A stretch of 20,758 nt of DNA, taken from positions 1-20,758 of the forward strand of contig JAKFFO010000143.1 in the NCBI GenBank assembly GCA_036675035.1, given 5' to 3'. The DNA is from MESE01 sp036675035. GTDB taxonomy: Bacteria > Pseudomonadota > Gammaproteobacteria > Burkholderiales > Burkholderiaceae_D. The translations under genes were made by a program, and so were the position numbers. Numbering within the stretch: position 1 is the stretch's first letter; each line of letters starts with the position of its first letter. The notes beneath the pieces are model-generated. The model ran no database searches. It worked only from the letters and a program-made list of their open reading frames with translations, and had not been told where the DNA came from. Of the stretch, positions 6,990 to 15,025 are shown piece by piece.

Positions 6990-7481
6990 TCAGGCTTTCT
7001 GCGCCAAATTTTTTTGCCAGAACATCGCTTTGCCCATTGCCGGGTCCAGTTCATAACCGGCAAAGCCTGCTCGCTTGTATGATGCTTGCGCAATGCGGTT
7101 CCCTTCCAGCACTTCCAGCGCCACCTTGCAACATCCGAGCTCGACTGCGAGATCTTCCGCGGCCTGCAGCAACCGGCTGGATATGCCCTGTCCGCGAAAA
7201 GGGCCGGACACGATCATGTCGTGAATATTCAATAGCGGTTGACACGCAAACGTCGAGAAGCCTTCGATGCAAACCGCTAGTCCGGCCGGCTTTTTATCCA
7301 CCAGCGCAAGAATTACATGCACCGCCGGTCTTTTATTCAGCTCCGCCGCGAGATTCGCTTTGACGCGAGGCGCCAGCTCCTGGCCACCGCCCATCGGGTC
7401 AAGCGCATATTCGTTCATCAGTTGCACCAGTGCGTTCGCATGCTCGGGCAGTGCCAGATCGGCCGTGACAGTTTCAATCAT
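6990..7481 (-). CDS. GNAT family N-acetyltransferase
   Basis: A soluble 163-residue acyltransferase that would move an acetyl group from acetyl-CoA to an amine. The acetyl-CoA binding motif A is seen as DMIVSGPFRGQGISSRLL, with R96-G-Q-G99 in the pyrophosphate loop. The last loop position is Ser101, where Gly or Ala is more usual. Motif B follows in NRIAQASYKRAGFAGYEL (about 127-144), the normal place for the catalytic-region tyrosine. The N-terminal MIETVTADLALPEHANALVQ is the usual start of the fold. Substrate cannot be told. AGGAAAGAG lies about 9 bases upstream of the ATG. It is monocistronic between two intergenic regions and has no evident link to the neighbouring operons. Confidence 0.87.
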   Translation of the reverse strand: MIETVTADLALPEHANALVQLMNEYALDPMGGGQELAPRVKANLAAELNKRPAVHVILALVDKKPAGLAVCIEGFSTFACQPLLNIHDMIVSGPFRGQGISSRLLQAAEDLAVELGCCKVALEVLEGNRIAQASYKRAGFAGYELDPAMGKAMFWQKNLAQKA

Positions 7482-7708
7482 GTTGCAAGCTCTTTCCTGG
7501 TAGGTATTTTCCGCGTGTCAAAAGCATATCACGCAGAATGGTGGCGACTTGCACTGACCGGCTGCGAACTCGCGTCGAGCCGGGGCATCTAAAGTGCCAT
7601 GCGGCGTGGTGTTCGCGCTTTCATTGCGTGTCGGCCCGGTACGCATGAATGGGCCCGCACACGCGGAAACGAATCCAGGCTTTGCCGTATGAACCAATGG
7701 AGTGTGCA

Positions 7709-7909
7709 ATGACCACCACCAACTCGAACCGAGACAAGAAGCAGTCCGCCGATCGCAACGAATCGCGGCGGAAACAGTCAGGGGATCAACATGTTTTACC
7801 GTTGGGCGATGCGACTGACGCGCCGCACCGGCCGCACCGCGTCAGTCGCGAAGACATGCACAAGATGCCGTCCCGGGATTCCGATTCCGATGACTCGGCG
7901 TCGCGTTGA
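7709..7909 (+). CDS. Small hydrophilic hypothetical protein
   Basis: A 66-residue protein that I do not recognise. It is rich in Ser, Asp, Arg, Lys, His and Asn, has no hydrophobic segment and almost no aromatic residues, so it is probably intrinsically disordered and cytoplasmic. Residues 1-30 are basic and polar, a short VLPLGDATDAP patch follows, and the tail is Asp/Ser-rich. The ATG at 7709 was preferred to the one at 7649 because GGAG lies 7 bases upstream. It is a lone plus-strand gene converging on the SulP gene, with 68 bases between stops. A chance ORF is possible, but the start signal and the biased composition argue for a real gene. Confidence 0.5.
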   Translation: MTTTNSNRDKKQSADRNESRRKQSGDQHVLPLGDATDAPHRPHRVSREDMHKMPSRDSDSDDSASR

Positions 7910-7977
7910 GCCGCATAAAACTTACCTGGCCGCCATGCGGATGCAAGCGCGTGCGCTCGGCGCATTCGACTCGGGAT

Positions 7978-9663
7978 TCAATCGGCCCGTTTCGCGTTGA
8001 GCATTGCAACGGCTTCGCGGTCAGTGGAGTAAATCCGGCTGGCGCCCAGCGACTCGATAAATGCGGCGCGCTCCAGCACATCCCACACCTGTTTCTTTAC
8101 CGCGCACAGGTAGAGATCGATGCGGTCCAGCCTCAGCACAGTCCGCAGCGACTCCAGGGTTTCGACGCCGCTGGCGTCGATCTCGTTGACCGATCCGGCA
8201 GATATCAGCACGCGCCGTATCTGCGGGTTATGCCGACAGTGGCCGAGAATGAACCGCTCCAGCGCCGTTCCGCTCAGGAAGTTCAGCGCAGAATCGATTC
8301 TTACCGCCAGCACATCCGGCGCCAATGGCGGCAGGTCGAAACGGCTGCGGTCGCGCAGCGTGCCGTCCGGGTGTGGCGCAACTTCAATCACGCGCGGCTG
8401 GGTGCGCCGGTACAGGAACGATGCCATGGTCAGCGCGACGCCTGCGGCAATGCCCCAGTACAGGTGCGGCAGCGAAATCAGCGTCACGACGAAAGTCATC
8501 ACCGCGATTACGCCGTCGTTTCGCGAGATCGTAAACAACCTTCGCACCCCGGAAATATTGAATAGCGACAGTACCGGCACGATGATGATCGCAGCCAGCA
8601 CCGAGCGCGGCAGGTGGTGCAGGAAACCGGTCAGGAACATCAGGCTGAACAGTACGCACAAGGCGGTAAACAGTGCGGACCATGCGCTGGTGGCACCGGC
8701 ATACAGGTTCAGTGCCGAGCGCGAGAACGAACCGCTGACCGGGAACGCACCGCTGAAACCGCTGGTGATTTTCGCCAGGCCCTGGCCGATCAGTTCCTGG
8801 TTCTCGTCCCATTGCTCATTCTGCTTGCGCGCCAGTACGCGGCAGCTGGACATCGCTTCGGTGAAGCTGATCAGCGCCAGGATCAGCGCGGCCGGCCACA
8901 ATTGCTGATGACTGTCGAATGAAATCGCCGAAGGCAGTGACAGCGCCGGCAGTCCGGCCGGTATCGCTCCGACGATCTCGCCGCCGGCCGCAGCATAACC
9001 GAGCAGCGAGCTGGCAGCGATGCCGGCAACGGTGACGATCAGGATGCCCGGCAGTTTCGGCGCAAAGCGCTTGAAACCCAGCAGAAGCGCCATTGCGATA
9101 CACCCGAACGTGGCGGTGATGGCAGCCGCCGGCGCCTCGCGCAGGCGATCCAACATGCTCGCCGAATGTTCCAGCGACAGGTCCACGCCAAGCAGGAACG
9201 GCAGCTGCGACATGATGATGATCACTGCAGCGGCGTTGATGAATCCGATCACTACCGGCTGCGATACCAGGTTGGCGATTCGCCCCAGTCGGAATGCGCC
9301 GAGCGCAAACTGGAACAGGCCGGAATAGATCGAAAGCCAGATCGCCAGCATCACCCATTCTGCACTGCCGGGAATTGCCAGCGGTGCCAGCGCGCCGAAT
9401 ACCACCAGGCTGGTCAGTGCCACCGGTCCGACTGCCAGCAGCGCGGACGAGCCCCACAATATTCCGACGATGCCAGGCAGCAGCGCAGCGTACAGGCCGG
9501 TATGCGGCGGCATGCCTGCCAGCGTCGCGTAGGCGAGTGCCTGCGGAATCAGGATCAGGCCGACCGTAATGCCGGCCCACGCGTCCGACCTTAACGATGC
9601 CCGGGTCGGCCGCGGCCAGTGCAGGAACGGCAGCAGGCGGGCAAGATTGGAGGGCAGGCTCAT
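7978..9663 (-). CDS. SulP family anion permease with STAS domain
   Basis: A 561-residue inner-membrane transporter. The N-terminal part has the SulP signature: DAWAGITVGLILIPQALAYA, then LAGMPPHTGLYAALLP and the GPVALTSLV stretch. About ten to twelve hydrophobic segments extend to residue 425. A cytoplasmic STAS domain (about 440-555) closes the protein, with VNEIDASGVETLESL as its conserved loop. Family members move sulfate, bicarbonate or C4-dicarboxylates, usually with Na+ or H+; the sequence alone does not choose. The ATG at 9663 starts the usual SulP N-terminus, and upstream sequence in frame overlaps the enolase-superfamily gene. Ribosome binding is weak. It is the last gene of the catabolic cluster, 56 bases after the enolase-superfamily stop, which suggests a role in moving a substrate or product anion of that pathway. 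Confidence 0.92.
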   Translation of the reverse strand: MSLPSNLARLLPFLHWPRPTRASLRSDAWAGITVGLILIPQALAYATLAGMPPHTGLYAALLPGIVGILWGSSALLAVGPVALTSLVVFGALAPLAIPGSAEWVMLAIWLSIYSGLFQFALGAFRLGRIANLVSQPVVIGFINAAAVIIIMSQLPFLLGVDLSLEHSASMLDRLREAPAAAITATFGCIAMALLLGFKRFAPKLPGILIVTVAGIAASSLLGYAAAGGEIVGAIPAGLPALSLPSAISFDSHQQLWPAALILALISFTEAMSSCRVLARKQNEQWDENQELIGQGLAKITSGFSGAFPVSGSFSRSALNLYAGATSAWSALFTALCVLFSLMFLTGFLHHLPRSVLAAIIIVPVLSLFNISGVRRLFTISRNDGVIAVMTFVVTLISLPHLYWGIAAGVALTMASFLYRRTQPRVIEVAPHPDGTLRDRSRFDLPPLAPDVLAVRIDSALNFLSGTALERFILGHCRHNPQIRRVLISAGSVNEIDASGVETLESLRTVLRLDRIDLYLCAVKKQVWDVLERAAFIESLGASRIYSTDREAVAMLNAKRAD

Positions 9664-9719
9664 GCTGAAGGATTTGCAAGTGGTTGGACCGGGTCCCGGA
9701 GTTGCCTGGCCGTTCGCAT

Positions 9720-10871
9720 TCAGCGGTATTGATGCCTGACCAGGAACTCCCGTGCGGTATCGAGGTCCGGCGCGACGCCCAGGCCCGGCTGATCCGGCAG
9801 CGTAACACTGCCATTCTCCGGCCGCAGGCATGGTGCGGCAAACAGGTCGCGCAAGGAATTCGGATTGGAATCGACCTCGACATAACCGGCGCCGCCGACG
9901 ATGGCCTTGAGCTGCATCGATGCGATCAGGCCAATGCCGCCGCCCAGCCAGTGCGGGCAAAACATGCGGCCGTGCGCGACGGCGCGCTGCGCCACCGGCA
10001 CACAGCCGCTGAAGCCGCCCCACTTGCCCAGATCGGGCTGGATCACTGCAAACGCGCCGGACTCGATCGCGGCGGCAAACTGCTCTTCGCCGCGCAGGTT
10101 TTCGCCTCCGGCCAGCGGCACCGGCGACTGGGCGGCAAGCCGCTCCCAGTCAGCCAGCGCATGATCGGCGCGGATCGGTTCTTCCAGCCAGATCGGGTTG
10201 AATGCGGCAAGGCGAGCGCTCATTTCGAGCGCGATGTCCGGCGTCCATGCTTGGTTCGCGTCGACCATCAGCGTCGTGTCGGGCCCGAACAGTTCGCGCA
10301 ACGAGCGCAGGTTGGCGACATCGCGCTCCGCGCCAAAACCCACTTTCAACTTGAACGCGCGATAGCCTTCGTCGCGCTTGGCGGCTGCCAGTTTTTCCGG
10401 CTGGGTCGGGCTCAGGCCCGACGCATAGGTTTGCACACTGGACTGGCCGCCGAGAAGCTGCCACAGCGGCCGATCGAGACGTTTCGCGACCAGGTCCCAC
10501 AACGCGATGTCGGCACCGGCAATGGCTTGCGCGATCGTGCCCGGCTCGCCGCTTTGAATCGCCAGTATCGACAGGCGCCGCGTGAGTGCATCGAACGCGA
10601 GTGTCGGATGTTCCCACGACTGCTCCAGCAAAATCGGTGCCACGCAAGACTCCAGGACACGAGCGCGGTGCTCTGCGCCGACACCGGGAAAGTTGCACCA
10701 TATTTCGCCCCAGCCGACCGCACCTTCGCGGTCTTCGATCCTAACCAGCACGGCCGGGCGGTCGTACATGGTTCCGAATGACGTCTGCACCGGTTCGACG
10801 ACCGGCGCACGATATACGAGCGCCTCGATCTTGGCCAGTTGAATCGCTGGAAATTCGGGAAGTGGAAGCAT
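9720..10871 (-). CDS. Enolase superfamily enzyme, mandelate racemase subgroup
   Basis: A 383-residue (beta/alpha)7-barrel enzyme that removes the alpha-proton of a carboxylate, giving racemisation, dehydration or cycloisomerisation. The mandelate racemase active site is complete. K174-L-K176 is the KxK base and D204, E230 and E257 are the Mg2+ ligands. H307 in CPHWLGGGIGL pairs with D280 in IQPDLGKWGG as the His-Asp dyad, and E332 is present. The capping domain occupies about 1-130. A complete KxK plus His-Asp set is typical of acid-sugar dehydratases and 2-hydroxyacid racemases. I cannot assign the substrate. The start is 4 bases after the aldehyde dehydrogenase stop, with AAGGCG upstream inside that gene. 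This placement suggests that it acts on the acid made by the dehydrogenases. Confidence 0.9.
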   Translation of the reverse strand: MLPLPEFPAIQLAKIEALVYRAPVVEPVQTSFGTMYDRPAVLVRIEDREGAVGWGEIWCNFPGVGAEHRARVLESCVAPILLEQSWEHPTLAFDALTRRLSILAIQSGEPGTIAQAIAGADIALWDLVAKRLDRPLWQLLGGQSSVQTYASGLSPTQPEKLAAAKRDEGYRAFKLKVGFGAERDVANLRSLRELFGPDTTLMVDANQAWTPDIALEMSARLAAFNPIWLEEPIRADHALADWERLAAQSPVPLAGGENLRGEEQFAAAIESGAFAVIQPDLGKWGGFSGCVPVAQRAVAHGRMFCPHWLGGGIGLIASMQLKAIVGGAGYVEVDSNPNSLRDLFAAPCLRPENGSVTLPDQPGLGVAPDLDTAREFLVRHQYR

Positions 10872-10875
10872 TTGC

Positions 10876-12324
10876 TCAACGCGCCTTTACATAAACAGCA
10901 TGTTCGGTTGTGAAGAAATTGGCAGCGCTCGGACCGACCGAATAGGCGCCGACGCCCGAGTTCTTGATGCCGCCGAACGGCATGTGGTTTTCCGGGACCG
11001 TTCCATGATTCACATGCAGCATCCCGTTTTCGCTTTCGGCAATAAAGCGCTGGATGACCGCATGGTCATTTGAAAAAATAGATGAGGTCAATCCGAATTC
11101 GACCCCGTTCAGGATATCGAATGCCTGGTCGATCGTGTCATAGACGATCACCGAAATCACCGGCCCGAAGATTTCGTCGGTCGCGACCGACATGGCCGGC
11201 GTGACGCCGCCCAGGATGGTCGGTTCATAAAAATAGCCGCCTTCGGCGCCGGCAACTGTCCCGGCCTTGCCGCCGGTCATTACCCGGGCGCCTTCGGCGA
11301 TGCCGGCCTTTACCATCGCATCCACCTTGAGAAATTGCGCGGCATTGTTCAGCGGCCCCATCGTGACGCCTTCCTTCATGCCATCGCCCAGCACCGTCTG
11401 TTGCGCCCGCGCCGTCAGCCCATCCAGCACCTGCGGCTCCAGCGACTTGTGGACCAGCACCCGGCTGATGCCGGTGCAGCGCTGGCCTGCGCACTGATAG
11501 GCGGCGCCGATGATCTGGCTGAGGCAGCCGTCCATGTCCTGCGTGCTATTGATATCGTTGACGATCGCGGCATTCTTGCCGCCCAGCTCAAGCGCGACTT
11601 CGGTCAGGTTTTGCGCGGCTGCCGCATAGATTTTTTTTCCGACCGGCACCGAGCCTGTGAACGCGATGCCGTCGACGTCGGGATGCGACACCAGCGCCTG
11701 GCCGGCCGCCGCCATGCCGAGCACGATCTGCAACAGTCCGTCCGGCAGAAGTCCTTTTGCCGCATCGCCGATGATGCAGGCAGCGGCCGGCGTGAATTCG
11801 GACGGTTTGAGGATTACCGCATTGCCGAACACCAGCGCCGGTGCAATCTTGCGCATCGGCGTCATGATCGGAAAATTCCACGGCGTCAGCGCAGCGATCA
11901 CGCCGCGCGGCCGCCGCGTCACCATGTTGCTGAAGCCGGGGCGGGACGATGGCATCGCCGGACTGTGGCTACGCGATGCTTCACCGAGCATGAAACGCGA
12001 TTCGGCGCAGGCCTTGCCGATTTCACCGCGCGATTCCGCCAGGGGTTTTCCCTGTTCGAGCGTGATCGCACGCGCCAGCTGGCCGGCCTTCGCTTCCAGC
12101 GCCGCGACGAATTTTTCGACGACCATGCCGCGCTCTACCGATGGCAGACCGCGCCACAACTTCTGCACCGCAACGGCCGCCTTGACCGCCTGATCCACGT
12201 CGGCAGCCGAAGCCGAGGTATAACGGCCGACGACCTCGGAAGGCCGTGCCGGATTACTGGTCGAGAACGCTTCACCGGTGCCGGGGCGCCATTGGCCTGC
12301 GATCAGACTGCCATACTCATACAT
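10876..12324 (-). CDS. NAD(P)-dependent aldehyde dehydrogenase
   Basis: A 482-residue enzyme of the ALDH superfamily that oxidises an aldehyde to a carboxylic acid. The oxyanion asparagine N150 in TPWNFP, the cofactor lysine K173 in KPSE, general base E246 in ELGGK and nucleophile C283 in GQRCTG are all present. FTGS (222-225) is the nucleotide-binding turn. The sequence around TPWNFP and QRCT resembles the alpha-ketoglutarate semialdehyde and succinate semialdehyde dehydrogenase branches, which handle oxidised short-chain substrates; that is a weak hint. Two ATGs stand side by side at 12327 and 12324. The second is preferred because AGGAG then lies 6 bases away. It follows the GMC gene by 39 bases and precedes the enolase-superfamily gene by 4 bases. 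Confidence 0.92.
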   Translation of the reverse strand: MYEYGSLIAGQWRPGTGEAFSTSNPARPSEVVGRYTSASAADVDQAVKAAVAVQKLWRGLPSVERGMVVEKFVAALEAKAGQLARAITLEQGKPLAESRGEIGKACAESRFMLGEASRSHSPAMPSSRPGFSNMVTRRPRGVIAALTPWNFPIMTPMRKIAPALVFGNAVILKPSEFTPAAACIIGDAAKGLLPDGLLQIVLGMAAAGQALVSHPDVDGIAFTGSVPVGKKIYAAAAQNLTEVALELGGKNAAIVNDINSTQDMDGCLSQIIGAAYQCAGQRCTGISRVLVHKSLEPQVLDGLTARAQQTVLGDGMKEGVTMGPLNNAAQFLKVDAMVKAGIAEGARVMTGGKAGTVAGAEGGYFYEPTILGGVTPAMSVATDEIFGPVISVIVYDTIDQAFDILNGVEFGLTSSIFSNDHAVIQRFIAESENGMLHVNHGTVPENHMPFGGIKNSGVGAYSVGPSAANFFTTEHAVYVKAR

Positions 12325-12363
12325 CATCCGCTCCTATCTCGATTGCGGTATTCAGGTGATTCT

Positions 12364-13995
12364 TCAGAACGGATTGTTGCGCACCAGGTCGGCACCTTTT
12401 TCACCGATCATGATCGCGGCCGCGTTGGTATTGGCCGACACCATTTCCGGCATCACGGATGCATCGATTACGCGCAAGCGCTGCACGCCGCGCACCTTCA
12501 GGGTCGGATCGACCACTGCACGGTCGTCCGAACCCATGCGGCAAGTGCCGACCGGATGGAAAACGGTTCCACCCGCCTCGCGCGCGAATTTCACCAGATC
12601 CTCGCGCGTCTTGCGCTGGGATCCGGGCAGCACCTCGTCCGCGATCAAGTCGCGGAATGCCGGCTGCCGATATATTTCACGCAGCATTTCGATGCCGGCA
12701 CCCAGCGTGTTGCGGTCCAGCTCTTCGCTCAGATAATGCGTTTCGATGCGCGGTGCCGCGAGCGGATCGGCCGAGCGGATCTGCAAGCGGCCGCGCGATA
12801 CCGGACGGCACTGCGATGCAGATGCGGTGAAGCCCGGATAGTTGTGCAACGGCGTGCCCGGCTTGTCGACCGACAGCGGCATCACGTTGAACTGCATGTC
12901 GGACCGGCCATCGCGCGCATATTCGGTGCGGACGAATCCGCCGACCTGCCCTGCGCCGACCGTCAGCGGACCGGACCGCCTGAGCATCCATTCGAGGCCC
13001 ATCGATGCCAGCTTGAGCGGATTGCGCACGTCATTGTTGAGTGACAGCTTCTTCTTCAGACGCACAATCGTGCGCGCCTGATAATGGTCCTTCAGGTTTT
13101 CACCTACTTCCGGCGCGTCGACGATGACCTTGATGCCATGCTGCCGCAATAGCGCCGCAGGGCCGATGCCGGACAGCTGCAACAGCTGCGGCGACTGGAT
13201 CGCTCCAGTTGCGAGAATCACTTCGCGTTCTGCGCGCGTCTCGTGCACCACGCCGTTCCGCACCCATTCGACGCCGGTCGCGGTCGTGCCTTCGAACAGC
13301 ACGCGATTCAGATGCGCTTCGGTCAGCACCGTGAGATTGGCCCGCTTTTGCACCGGGCGCAGGAATGCTACTGCCGCGCTTGAACGCCAGCCGTTCTTGA
13401 GCGTGAGCTGGTACGATCCGACGCCGTATTCGCTGGCGCCGTTGAAGTCCGGATTGAAAGGCAGGCCGAACTGCTTGCCGGCTTCGACCCATGCCTTGCA
13501 GTAAACGTGATCGTTCTTCAGTTCCGACACGCCGAGTTCGCCGGCGCTGCCGTGGTATTCGCTTTCACCGCCTTCATAGCATTCGGAACGCTTGAAGAAC
13601 GGCAGCACCGAACGATAGTCCCAACCATGCGCACCCTGGCGCGCCCAGTTGTCGTAATCCTGGTGCTGTCCGCGAATGTAGAGCAGGCCGTTGATCGAGC
13701 TTGAGCCGCCCAGCACCCGGCCGCGCGGCCAGATGATGTTGCGCCCACCCGAGCCTTCGCACGGTTCGGTATCGAACAGCCGGGAAAACCGGCTGTCGTA
13801 GATGGTCTTGAAGTAGCCGACCGGAAGATGCAGCCAGAAGTTGCGGTTCGGCTTGCCAGCCTCCAGCAACAACACCTTGACCGAAGGATCTTCGGACAAT
13901 CGGTTGGCAAGCACGCAGCCGGCCGAACCCGCGCCTACGATGATGTAATCGTAGGCGCGGCGGGCCGATTCCTGCCCATTTTGCTTTTGGTTCAT
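12364..13995 (-). CDS. GMC family FAD-dependent alcohol dehydrogenase
   Basis: A 543-residue glucose-methanol-choline oxidoreductase, close in type to choline dehydrogenase and AlkJ, oxidising a primary alcohol to an aldehyde. The FAD motif GAGSAG is at 21-26. The first GMC signature, RGRVLGGSSSINGLLYIRGQ, is at 91-110 and the second, ATGAIQSPQLLQLSGIG, at 262-278. Catalytic His480 (HPVGTCRMG) and Asn522 (SANTNAA) are present. Electrons probably pass to quinone or another acceptor. The start at 13995 overlaps the stop of the binding-protein gene in ATGA, a sign of coupled translation. A longer reading from 14103 would run over that gene and add a non-conserved arm. The aldehyde product would be the substrate of the downstream aldehyde dehydrogenase. 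Confidence 0.93.
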   Translation of the reverse strand: MNQKQNGQESARRAYDYIIVGAGSAGCVLANRLSEDPSVKVLLLEAGKPNRNFWLHLPVGYFKTIYDSRFSRLFDTEPCEGSGGRNIIWPRGRVLGGSSSINGLLYIRGQHQDYDNWARQGAHGWDYRSVLPFFKRSECYEGGESEYHGSAGELGVSELKNDHVYCKAWVEAGKQFGLPFNPDFNGASEYGVGSYQLTLKNGWRSSAAVAFLRPVQKRANLTVLTEAHLNRVLFEGTTATGVEWVRNGVVHETRAEREVILATGAIQSPQLLQLSGIGPAALLRQHGIKVIVDAPEVGENLKDHYQARTIVRLKKKLSLNNDVRNPLKLASMGLEWMLRRSGPLTVGAGQVGGFVRTEYARDGRSDMQFNVMPLSVDKPGTPLHNYPGFTASASQCRPVSRGRLQIRSADPLAAPRIETHYLSEELDRNTLGAGIEMLREIYRQPAFRDLIADEVLPGSQRKTREDLVKFAREAGGTVFHPVGTCRMGSDDRAVVDPTLKVRGVQRLRVIDASVMPEMVSANTNAAAIMIGEKGADLVRNNPF

Positions 13996-14987
13996 GCCTT
14001 CACTACATTGAGATAGAGTTTCGGATCGAAGTATTGCGACGCAGGTACCGCGTTTGGAATGTTCGCGAAGTCGACGAAGAAATCGGTGACTTGCTGCAGC
14101 CACTTGGTGACGGTACCGTCAGCATAGAGCTTCGCCCATTCCTTCGATGTGAACATTTTTTGCGCCGCATACTGTTCCTTCAAATCGGCCAGCGGAACCT
14201 GCTGATAGTATTTCTTCTGCAGCAGCTCCAGTGCCTCGTCGGGTTTGCTGATCAGGTAATCGTTGGCGCTGGTCCAGCCGCGGATGATGCGGGTCAGTAC
14301 ATCCTTGTTGCTGTCGTAATAATCATTGCGCGCGGCCCAGCCGCCGACGATCGCAGCCTTCGGATAGTAGGTCGATGCGTCAACGATCATCTTCGCGCTC
14401 GGCACCCGGTTCCTTACCGCGATATTGAACGGCACCCACAATGCGACTGCCGGCACCGCCTTGGAAATGAAGGCCGTGACCGCGTCCTGCATGCGCTGGT
14501 TGACGATCTGCACATCCTTTTTCGGATCGATGCCGTTGGCGCGCAATGCATTGTCCAGGAACACGTGCGCGGTGGTACCGGCCGTCGTGGAAATTTTCTT
14601 GCCCTTGAGGTCGGCGATGCTGTTGATGCCCATGTCCGGATGCACCCACAGTTGCGCAGTGGCGAATTCGACGTTGTTGATCAGGAACGCCTTGCCCTGG
14701 CCGCGCGCCGGGAAATTCGACATGACGGCGCCGGTACTGAGTACGTCGATACTGCCGCCGGCCATCGCCTGGAACAGCTCAAGACCGGTCTGGAACTGGA
14801 CAAACTCCATGTCCAGCCCTTCTTTTTTCCAGATGCCCATCGAATCGGCCAGCCAAATCTGGCCATCGACCGCCAGCGTATGCAGATATCCGACCTTGAC
14901 TTTCTTGTTCTGGGCAAGCGCCAGCGACGGCTGGATTGCGGCAGCGGCGCCGGCGGCGGCCAACTGAATAAAAGTTCGACGTTCCAT
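13992..14987 (-). CDS. ABC transporter periplasmic substrate-binding protein, NitT/TauT type
   Basis: A 331-residue NMT1/TauA-like binding protein that delivers a small organic substrate to the permease. The N-terminus MERRTFIQLAAAGAAAA has a twin-arginine-like motif (RRTFI) and a hydrophobic core ending near ALAQ. The protein may therefore be exported folded by Tat and cleaved after about residue 25. The mature part shows the family pattern: VKVGYLHTLAVDGQIWLADSMG, FQTGLELFQAMAGGSIDV, then IADLKGKKISTTAGTTAH and VPFNIAV. Relatives bind sulfonates, nitrate, riboflavin precursors or aromatic acids, so the ligand is open. AGGAGAT lies 8 bases before the ATG. It is the third transporter gene, and its stop overlaps the start of the GMC dehydrogenase. 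Confidence 0.92.
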   Translation of the reverse strand: MERRTFIQLAAAGAAAAIQPSLALAQNKKVKVGYLHTLAVDGQIWLADSMGIWKKEGLDMEFVQFQTGLELFQAMAGGSIDVLSTGAVMSNFPARGQGKAFLINNVEFATAQLWVHPDMGINSIADLKGKKISTTAGTTAHVFLDNALRANGIDPKKDVQIVNQRMQDAVTAFISKAVPAVALWVPFNIAVRNRVPSAKMIVDASTYYPKAAIVGGWAARNDYYDSNKDVLTRIIRGWTSANDYLISKPDEALELLQKKYYQQVPLADLKEQYAAQKMFTSKEWAKLYADGTVTKWLQQVTDFFVDFANIPNAVPASQYFDPKLYLNVVKA

Positions 14988-15025
14988 GATGATGATCTCC
15001 TTTGTTATACGGAAAATTCCGCTGA

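Noticed and set aside
7906..8565. A 219-codon plus-strand open frame after the small hydrophilic gene
   Set aside because: Mostly antisense to the SulP STAS domain, with no ribosome binding site or domain.
9664..10023. Longer SulP reading starting at 10023
   Set aside because: The extra 120 residues overlap the enolase-superfamily gene and carry no transporter character. The SulP N-terminus begins naturally at 9663.
9684..10781. A 365-codon plus-strand open frame
   Set aside because: Antisense to the enolase-superfamily gene, which has a complete active site.
11335..13044. A 569-codon plus-strand open frame
   Set aside because: It lies antisense to the aldehyde dehydrogenase and GMC genes, whose motifs are unmistakable. 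Its translation is rich in Arg, His and Gln with no recognisable domain, typical of antisense frames in GC-rich DNA.
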